Shown here one piece after another: positions 6,554 through 11,895 of a DNA stretch of 13,182 nucleotides. The stretch lies in assembly GCA_018816585.1 (NCBI GenBank), contig JAHIVQ010000042.1:1-13182 (forward strand), read 5' to 3'. How positions within the stretch are numbered: position 1 is the first letter of the stretch; each line of letters opens with the position of its first letter. The notes under the pieces were generated by a model, which was given only the letters and a program-made list of their open reading frames with translations, did no database searches and was not told the origin of the DNA. The stretch is from Nanobdellota archaeon (GTDB taxonomy: Archaea > Nanobdellota > Nanobdellia > SCGC-AAA011-G17 > JAFCDX01). A program made the translations under genes and the position numbers.

Positions 6554-6909
6554 GGAGATTTCTTTTTCTTTTTTTATTAATTTTTATAGCTGCTTGTAAT
6601 ACAAATACAATAAATTTTGATAATTCTAAATTATTATCTGAAAACTTTGTAAAAAATTCTGAAACTTATAAATTTGATGGAATTTCTGAAAGTCTGCAAT
6701 ATACAGGATATGATCAATTAGATTGTAATAATTGTTATAATTTTAGGTATGAATATGATTCTTCTCAAATTGGTTATGGTAATAGACAAGAACAATTATT
6801 AGCACAAATAATAACACACCATACAATTATTATTAATATAGAAAATGGGCAAGTAATTTCTGCTATTGTTGATAATAAATGGGATGAAATAAATCAGAAA
6901 GAAATATGA
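6550..6909 (+). CDS. Small secreted lipoprotein with a CxxC motif
   Basis: A 119-residue protein with a short N-terminal signal (MRRFLFLFLLIFIAAC). The lipobox FIAAC places the lipid-modified cysteine at 16, so it is likely anchored on the outer face of the membrane. The mature part carries C59-x2-C62 in DCNNCYNF. It continues with RYEYDSSQIGYGNR, AQIITHH and IENGQVISAIVDNKWDEI. I recognise the C..C-(Y/W)-F...GYG.R pattern followed by a paired-strand region from secreted proteins of unknown function but cannot name the family. The CxxC could bind metal or form a disulfide. It overlaps the DUF4013 stop and the rlmH start by four bases each, so all three are translationally coupled. Confidence 0.72.
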   Translation: MRRFLFLFLLIFIAACNTNTINFDNSKLLSENFVKNSETYKFDGISESLQYTGYDQLDCNNCYNFRYEYDSSQIGYGNRQEQLLAQIITHHTIIINIENGQVISAIVDNKWDEINQKEI

Positions 6910-7331
6910 GAATAATTTGCATTGGTTCTTTAAAAGATAAATTTAGTATTCTTGAAAAAGATTATATAAAAAAGATAAATAAATTTACAAAGTTTGAGAT
7001 AATTGAATTAAAAGAGTCTTCTGGTAATTCAAAAGAAGAAATAATTAAAAAAGAGGAAAAATTAATTATTCCAAAATTAAAAGATAATATAATCATATTA
7101 AGTGAAGAAGGCAGAAATATAAGTTCAAGAGAGTTTTCTGAACTAATAAAGAATGATTCTACTTTTGTTATTGGAAGTTCTTATGGTTTAAGTGAAAATG
7201 TAAAAAAACAAGGTAAATTAATAAGCTTATCAAAAATGACTTTTAATCACCAGCTTGCAAGAATAATCTTATTAGAACAAATATATAGGGGTTATTGTAT
7301 TATCAAGAATTTACCTTACCAAAGGAATTAA
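6906..7331 (+). CDS. rlmH: 23S rRNA pseudouridine-1915 N3-methyltransferase, RlmH/SPOUT family
   Basis: SPOUT-class enzyme using S-adenosylmethionine to methylate a pseudouridine in helix 69 of large-subunit rRNA. The 141-residue length is normal. Motifs in order: an N-terminal strand (MRIICIGSLKDK), the ILSEEGRNISSREFSE region at 64-79, and the IGSSYGL loop at 89-95 that helps form the methyl-donor knot. Then come SLSKMTFNHQLAR at 107-119, LLEQIYRG at 122-129 and the C-terminal tail LPYQRN. The tail usually reads PYH(R/K); here the histidine is glutamine (Q139, codon CAA). The tail helps complete the active site in the family, so activity may be altered. The start overlaps the lipoprotein stop (ATGA). 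Confidence 0.9.
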   Translation: MRIICIGSLKDKFSILEKDYIKKINKFTKFEIIELKESSGNSKEEIIKKEEKLIIPKLKDNIIILSEEGRNISSREFSELIKNDSTFVIGSSYGLSENVKKQGKLISLSKMTFNHQLARIILLEQIYRGYCIIKNLPYQRN

Positions 7332-7355
7332 GTATTTTATTGTTCTTAATTATTT

Positions 7356-7718
7356 ATGACTGAAACCATAAATCATATTAGGAAAGGAAAAAAGAATATA
7401 CAAGAAAAATATCCTAAGTTATATGAAGAAAACAAAGAAACAATTGATAAATTAATAATAGAATTACATGAGTGGTTTGACCAATATTCTAAACCTCCAC
7501 TTGCACAAAAGTATGGATATATTGATCGTACTAAGATTAGACATAGAAGAGAATTACACCATATAGAAGGTATAAGATGGGCAGAAGATTTATTCACTAA
7601 AAAATATGGTGAAGATTTCAGAAATATAATTCTAGAAGAGAGCAAGATACATGTTATTGATGATATGGGAAAAATACTTGAAATGGGAGATTATTATGTA
7701 ATAGGATTTTGGAATTAA
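7356..7718 (+). CDS. Small soluble protein resembling the DUF6915 family
   Basis: A 120-residue soluble, probably helical protein. It contains H38-E-W-F-D42 and then R62-H-R-R-E-L-H68-H69-I-E-G72, followed by AEDLF and a C-terminal IHVIDDMGKI segment with H99 and D102/D103. This order (HEWFD, RHR..HH.EGI, then H...D.G) is what I recall of DUF6915, a small family known mostly from bacteria and phages. The clustered His/Asp/Glu residues could form a metal site. Function is unknown. It begins 24 bases after rlmH with no clear Shine-Dalgarno or TATA box, so it is probably read from the upstream transcript. Family assignment is from memory of the motif and should be held loosely. Confidence 0.6.
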   Translation: MTETINHIRKGKKNIQEKYPKLYEENKETIDKLIIELHEWFDQYSKPPLAQKYGYIDRTKIRHRRELHHIEGIRWAEDLFTKKYGEDFRNIILEESKIHVIDDMGKILEMGDYYVIGFWN

Positions 7719-7743
7719 GTAAGGGGCTTTTAAATTAATAGAA

Positions 7744-7754
7744 AAATATATAAG
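7744..7754 (+). promoter_or_regulatory. TATA box of the large lipoprotein gene
   Basis: AAATATATAAG is centred about 26 bases before the ATG at 7776, with A-rich sequence upstream as a BRE. There is no Shine-Dalgarno, so a leaderless mRNA is predicted. It lies in the 57-base gap after the DUF6915-like gene. Confidence 0.65.
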
Positions 7755-7775
7755 CGATAAACCTTAAAATTTAAA

Positions 7776-9164
7776 ATGAAATATAAAAAACTAGTTTTAA
7801 TAATATCAGTTATTTTTATTATTATTTTCACAGCATGTTCAAGCCCAGAAACCCGTTTACAAGATCAATTAGATATTGCAATAGCCGAAAGTTTTAGTTA
7901 TTCTGAATTTTATAATGATGGCTTTTCTATTCAATATCCTGTATGGCCTGCATCAGATAGTAATATTGAACTTAGTGTAACAAGAGGTTATTGCAGTGTT
8001 AGTGTGAATGTAGAAAAAATACCTGCAGAAAGCTGGTATGATATGATAATTAAATCTGTAAATGAACAAAATGGTAAGATAATTGAATTAAATAAAGATG
8101 AGAATTATATAAGATATTCAGGGTTATATCAAAATTTTACAATGATTTCTGAAAATAGAATATATGATTGTAATTATAATGCAAATGCTGTAACTATTAC
8201 ATGCATAGAACAAGCATATCCTAAAACACAAGATATGAGAAATATTATTTTCAATTCTGCAAAATGCAATGGGCAAGAAACAACAGGAAAATCAGAAGTA
8301 ATATATAAAACTTATACAAATAGTGATTTTAGTATTAATTATCCAGATTGGGACAAAATAAATGATAATTCAAATCATGAAGTGGCTGTAAGCAGAGGAA
8401 TTTGTTCTGTTCTTGTAGATAAATACAATGCCCTTCCAAAAGATATTTATGAATGGGATAAAAATGCAATTAAGGATAATAAAGATAATAATTTATTAGA
8501 TTCTTCATCTAAAGGAGACATTTATTATTTGACTTATGATATGCCTTATGAAGATAAAACAATAACATCAGAAACAAAAATATTCTATTGTAATTATGAA
8601 AGTTATATAACTCAAGTTTTATGTATAAATGGTCTTGTTACAGATGAATATAAAGAAATAAGAGAAAAAGTCCTTGAAAGTTCTAAATGCTCAAAAGAGT
8701 ATGAAGCATCAACACAAGAAGATCTTAAGAAAAAGGCTGAACAAGATAATCCTGGTGCTATTGAAGAGATAGGCAATGAAATAGTAAAAACAAATGCTGG
8801 CCAAGAATTTGGAATAGATGAAGAAGCAGTTGTATACTTCATAAATAATAATTTATTTTTCACAAAAATAATGAAGGATTTTCCTAAAGCAAATATTGTA
8901 ATAGAAGATACAGAGAATAATAGAGAACTTGATTTAAGAGTTACAATAGATGAAAGTGGAAAAATAAAAATCCTTGAAGATGGACAATTTAGTGATGCTG
9001 ATGTTAGTTTAATAGTTCCATTGCGTGATGCACTAAATATATTTGGAAATGCTCAAAATATAAATCCAATTACTTTAATAGGATTTGCTGTAAATGTAAG
9101 AACAGAACCTCCTGAAATTAAAAATCAAGTTATACAAAAAGTGATTCGTGGAGAGTATAATTAA
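7776..9164 (+). CDS. Large lipoprotein with two tandem four-cysteine domains and a C-terminal alpha/beta domain
   Basis: A 462-residue exported protein. The signal peptide ends in the lipobox FTAC with C21. Two homologous domains follow, about residues 45-164 and 183-305. Each starts with a (D/N)-x-F-S-I-x-Y-P motif, then (V/S)-x-R-G-x-C-S-V, and carries four cysteines at near-identical spacing: C73, C132, C143, C164 and C210, C272, C283, C305. Even cysteine number outside the membrane suggests two disulfides per domain. A Lys/Glu-rich linker (306-330) leads to a C-terminal domain of about 120 residues with strand-rich segments and the FSDADVSLIVPLRDAL motif. That domain loosely resembles SCP2-like lipid-binding folds, a weak impression. 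It has its own promoter. Its stop overlaps, tail to tail, the stop of gatA on the other strand. Function unknown; probably surface binding. Confidence 0.78.
   Translation: MKYKKLVLIISVIFIIIFTACSSPETRLQDQLDIAIAESFSYSEFYNDGFSIQYPVWPASDSNIELSVTRGYCSVSVNVEKIPAESWYDMIIKSVNEQNGKIIELNKDENYIRYSGLYQNFTMISENRIYDCNYNANAVTITCIEQAYPKTQDMRNIIFNSAKCNGQETTGKSEVIYKTYTNSDFSINYPDWDKINDNSNHEVAVSRGICSVLVDKYNALPKDIYEWDKNAIKDNKDNNLLDSSSKGDIYYLTYDMPYEDKTITSETKIFYCNYESYITQVLCINGLVTDEYKEIREKVLESSKCSKEYEASTQEDLKKKAEQDNPGAIEEIGNEIVKTNAGQEFGIDEEAVVYFINNNLFFTKIMKDFPKANIVIEDTENNRELDLRVTIDESGKIKILEDGQFSDADVSLIVPLRDALNIFGNAQNINPITLIGFAVNVRTEPPEIKNQVIQKVIRGEYN
7908..8690 (+). repeat. Tandem duplication encoding the two four-cysteine domains
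   Basis: Two units, about 7908-8267 and 8322-8690, encode the paired domains of the lipoprotein. Similarity is clear only in protein (FSI.YP, RG.CSV, CNY, conserved third and fourth cysteines), so the duplication is old. Confidence 0.7.
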
Positions 9165-10447
9165 TTTAATTTCTCATTCATTAATTTGTAATCATTTAAG
9201 TGATCAGCAATATACATTATTCCAATTGGCATTTTTTCTTTTTTAGAAAAACCAGCATTGCATGATATGTGTGGAAGGCCAGCAAGATTAGGACCAACAG
9301 TTAAAATATCCATCATATAATTTTCTAAGGGTGTTAATTTTTCTATTTCTGAGAATTTTGGTGCTATAACAGGCATTGTTGGACTAATCAATAAATCATA
9401 TTTTTTGAATGCTTTCTTATATTCTTGTATTATTAAATTTCTTACTTTTGCTGCTTTTATATAATAAGCATCTCTATAACCAGCCATTCTTGTGAAAGTT
9501 CCAAGAATAATTCTTCTTTTTGTTTCCTGTCCAAAATATTTTGTCCTTACATCTGTAAAATATTCGTCAAAGTTTCCTTTTAATTCTAAAGAAGCACCAT
9601 AACGCATACCACAATATTTTGCTAAATTAGTGCTTGATTCAGCCATAGCCAAGATATAATAAACAGGAATTGCATACTTTTCAATTAAAGGTAAAGAAAT
9701 AATATCATATGTTCCAAATTTTTCCTTTACTTTTTTTAGTATTAATTCTTTTATTTCTGGATTTACATTTAAAGATTCTTTTATTACAGCAACTTTTTTT
9801 ATCTTGTCATCTTTATTTAATTCTTTATTTAAGGATGTAGAATCTTTTTCATCATAACCTTTTATTATATCAAATACTTTTTTAATATTTTTTAAAGAAT
9901 CTGCCATTACCCCTATTTTATCTAAAGAGTTAGCGTAATCAATTAATCCATATCTTGAGACTAAACCATAACTCGGTGTAAAACCATAAATACCACAGAA
10001 AGAAGCAGGACAAGCAATAGAACCACCTGTTGATTCTGCAATTGAAACATGCTCTATTTTTAATTCTGATAGTTTTTTTGTTATTCCTGCTGAACCACCT
10101 GAAGAACCACCGCAGGTTCTTAATTTATCAAATGGATTTTTTGGAATATTATAAGTGTTGACTGAAAAAGAACCAAATCCAAATTCATCCTGTGATGTTT
10201 TTCCTATTATAATTGCACCTTCATTAATTAATTTCTGAGTGACAGTTGCATTAAAAACAGGAATATAACCTTCAAGTATTTTTGAACCTGCCCTTGATTC
10301 AAGATTTTTCACACAAATGCAGTCTTTTACTGAAATTAACAAATTATTTAATTTTCCCTTGTTTTCATTTTTAAAATCTTCAGAAACTATATTAAAATAA
10401 TTATATTCTTTATTAATATCTTTTATTTTTTTTATTATCTCTTTCAT
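9161..10447 (-). CDS. gatA: Aspartyl/glutamyl-tRNA amidotransferase subunit A
   Basis: GatA is the amidase-signature glutaminase of GatCAB; it frees ammonia from glutamine and passes it to GatB. The Ser-cisSer-Lys triad is visible: K41 in SVKDC, S115 in the GGSSGGSA loop (113-120), and the nucleophile S143 in ESTGGSIACPASFCG. The flank is EST where bacterial enzymes usually have SDT. The spacing between the two serines is 28 residues against 24 in the bacterial enzyme I know best. At 428 residues it is shorter than bacterial GatA (about 480), mostly through a brief N-terminus and a clipped last helix. It begins one base after the preceding small gene. Its stop overlaps the stop of the convergent lipoprotein gene, leaving no intergenic terminator. 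Confidence 0.96.
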   Translation of the reverse strand: MKEIIKKIKDINKEYNYFNIVSEDFKNENKGKLNNLLISVKDCICVKNLESRAGSKILEGYIPVFNATVTQKLINEGAIIIGKTSQDEFGFGSFSVNTYNIPKNPFDKLRTCGGSSGGSAGITKKLSELKIEHVSIAESTGGSIACPASFCGIYGFTPSYGLVSRYGLIDYANSLDKIGVMADSLKNIKKVFDIIKGYDEKDSTSLNKELNKDDKIKKVAVIKESLNVNPEIKELILKKVKEKFGTYDIISLPLIEKYAIPVYYILAMAESSTNLAKYCGMRYGASLELKGNFDEYFTDVRTKYFGQETKRRIILGTFTRMAGYRDAYYIKAAKVRNLIIQEYKKAFKKYDLLISPTMPVIAPKFSEIEKLTPLENYMMDILTVGPNLAGLPHISCNAGFSKKEKMPIGIMYIADHLNDYKLMNEKLN

Positions 10448-10448
10448 T

Positions 10449-10691
10449 TCAATTAAATGGCCAGTTTTTATTCATATCTTCAAGTATTCTATTATATCTT
10501 CTCTTTTCTATACTTATACTGTGTTGATTTCTTTCTAAAAAATTAATTTTATCTCTTATATCTTTATTAAGTAAATTAATTGAATCTATTACTTCTTTAC
10601 TTGGAAGAGGAATAAGCATTTTTTGCTCTAATTCATCTAATTTCTCTTTTAGAACTAATTGCAATGTTAAGAGATTTTGTTTTTTTTCCAT
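10449..10691 (-). CDS. Small helical protein between gatC and gatA (copy 2)
   Basis: An 80-residue, charged, almost entirely helix-forming protein that I cannot place in a family. Residues 1-27 look like an amphipathic or coiled-coil helix and end in P28-x-P30. A second helical stretch contains FLERNQHS and EKRR, and the end is NWPFN. The first 31 residues align without gaps to the preceding gene, sharing M1-E-K3, L8, L14, L18, E22, P28 and P30. Further on, FL..N, EKR and a late Trp recur. The two are probably old tandem duplicates. It starts one base after its twin and ends one base before gatA, so it is made with the amidotransferase. A structural or adaptor role with GatCA is inference from position. 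Confidence 0.72.
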   Translation of the reverse strand: MEKKQNLLTLQLVLKEKLDELEQKMLIPLPSKEVIDSINLLNKDIRDKINFLERNQHSISIEKRRYNRILEDMNKNWPFN

Positions 10692-10692
10692 T

Positions 10693-10908
10693 TCAGCACC
10701 AAATCTCCACTTGATATTTTATATCTTTCATTCTTTTTTCATATTCTAACACACTCTGTCCGTTATCCTTTAAAAATTTTAATAATTCATAGGCCCTATT
10801 CATATCGCCATCTAAATGAGGGAATGGTTTCTCTAATTCTTTTTCTATTTTTTTCAAAGTAGATTCTAAACTTGTTTTTGCTGCTAGAACATCGTAATCT
10901 TTTTCCAT
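10693..10908 (-). CDS. Small helical protein between gatC and gatA (copy 1)
   Basis: A 71-residue helical, charged protein of unknown family. Residues 1-27 form a predicted amphipathic helix (LESTLKKIEKELEK), closed by P28-F-P30. A second helical region contains ELLKFLKDNGQS and YEKRMKDI, ending in IWC. A Shine-Dalgarno-like AGGTGAT lies in the last codons of gatC, about six bases before the ATG, and supports this start. It begins one base after gatC and ends one base before copy 2. The helix-PxP-helix plan matches copy 2, although copy 2 carries roughly six extra residues after PxP. The coiled-coil-like content and absence of catalytic motifs suggest a binding or scaffolding role, which is inference. 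Confidence 0.73.
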   Translation of the reverse strand: MEKDYDVLAAKTSLESTLKKIEKELEKPFPHLDGDMNRAYELLKFLKDNGQSVLEYEKRMKDIKYQVEIWC

Positions 10909-10909
10909 T

Positions 10910-11194
10910 TTAAATCACCTTTGGACCCTTGAAATAACCATTCATCTGATGTTTTGCATTCTTTAGTGCATCATCTTGAGATAATGAATCTTCTATTAAA
11001 TCTTCACGTAAATGATTTTTTATTTCAATGGGATGAAATGATGGTTGAACATTTTTTGTGTTAACTTCTTGTATTTTTGAAAAAACATCTAAGATATCAG
11101 AGCATTCTTTTGTAAATTTCTTTATTTCATTTTCTGTTAATTCTAAACGAGCATTCTTTGCTACTTTCTTTATTAAATCTTCATTAATAATCAT
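10910..11194 (-). CDS. gatC: Aspartyl/glutamyl-tRNA amidotransferase subunit C
   Basis: GatC is the small belt-like subunit that wraps GatA and GatB and stabilises the complex. The 94-residue protein has the standard plan. The N-terminal helical pair carries VAKNARLELTENEIKKF and the DILDVFSKIQEVNT segment. The extended middle holds PSFHPIEIKNHLREDL. The end is DDALKNAKHQMNGYFKGPKVI, matching the usual LxNAP..-.-G.F.VPKV ending with the proline after NA replaced. The start overlaps the HAD-like gene stop (ATGA). Two small genes separate it from gatA, an arrangement unlike the common directly adjacent gatC-gatA. Confidence 0.93.
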   Translation of the reverse strand: MIINEDLIKKVAKNARLELTENEIKKFTKECSDILDVFSKIQEVNTKNVQPSFHPIEIKNHLREDLIEDSLSQDDALKNAKHQMNGYFKGPKVI

Positions 11195-11895
11195 TTTATT
11201 ATATCCTCTAGTTCTTTTGGTTTACTAATTGTATAATCTGCAAAATTTTCTTCACCACCTGTTGGATGCCCTCCTTTTAGAAATATTGATTTTGCTTTAA
11301 GTTTTTTAGCTGGCTCCAAATCAGACATTTTATCACCAATGATCCATTCTATTTTTCCCTCTTTTGCCAATTCTAAATTTAACATTTTATTATCATCTCT
11401 ACTTAAAACAGGGTCCTGTCCATAAATATAGTCAAACTTAATTGGACATTTAGTAATTGCAAGCATACCTGTAATAATATCTTTTCTAATTCCTGAAACT
11501 ATTGCTAGTTTATAACCTCTCTTTTGAATAACTTTTAGTGAATCAAGAATTCCATTAGAATAAATCTTTTGTCTATTTTCTGAAGCAACTAAATACATAC
11601 AATTTCTAAATAAATCTGTCATAATTATAGTTTTAATATCTTTACCTGTTAAAATTATCTCACCATCATAATTTTGTATAAAACCTATGTTCATATCATC
11701 AAAGATACCATATTTTTCTGCAATATATTGCTTAATAATATCATAATGTTGTTTTGTTCCATGTAATTTTTTATGTTCTACTTCAGAAGGTTTAGGTATT
11801 CCAAGAATTTCGTATCTCTTCAAATTAGCATCCTCAGCCACAAATGGCTTTATCAGAGTTCCTGAAAAATCAACCACTACTATTTTATTTTTCAT
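11191..11895 (-). CDS. HAD-superfamily hydrolase-like protein with a DxS first motif
   Basis: A 234-residue Rossmann-like HAD protein. Motif I is VVVDFSGTL with the nucleophile D9, but the position two residues on, normally the acid/base Asp, is S11. Motif II is AIVSG with S134. K170 is a candidate motif III lysine. Motif IV is IIGDKMSDLEPA with D188 and D192. The segment between D9 and about residue 110 is a helical cap. Relatives lacking the second Asp include the phosphonatase group (DxA) and dehalogenases, so the chemistry may not be plain phosphatase. The gene overlaps aspS upstream and gatC downstream by four bases each. This ties it to the tRNA-aspartate operon, but no role there is known to me. 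Confidence 0.85.
   Translation of the reverse strand: MKNKIVVVDFSGTLIKPFVAEDANLKRYEILGIPKPSEVEHKKLHGTKQHYDIIKQYIAEKYGIFDDMNIGFIQNYDGEIILTGKDIKTIIMTDLFRNCMYLVASENRQKIYSNGILDSLKVIQKRGYKLAIVSGIRKDIITGMLAITKCPIKFDYIYGQDPVLSRDDNKMLNLELAKEGKIEWIIGDKMSDLEPAKKLKAKSIFLKGGHPTGGEENFADYTISKPKELEDIIK

Noticed and set aside
8612..8863. 83-codon minus-strand frame inside the lipoprotein gene
   Set aside because: Antisense shadow; no start signal or recognisable motif.
8766..9161. SCP2-like sterol-carrier domain at the end of the large lipoprotein
   Set aside because: Only a loose resemblance in strand pattern and the PLRDAL/LIGF segments; not enough to name the domain.
10677..10862. 61-codon plus-strand frame opposite the small helical genes, considered as an antitoxin-like antisense gene
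   Set aside because: Phe/Ser/Leu-rich shadow without ribosome-binding site or promoter; the minus-strand frames fit the operon spacing exactly.
10449..10908. The two mini-genes as a toxin-antitoxin pair
   Set aside because: They resemble each other rather than a toxin plus antitoxin, carry no nuclease or DNA-binding motif, and have no promoter of their own.
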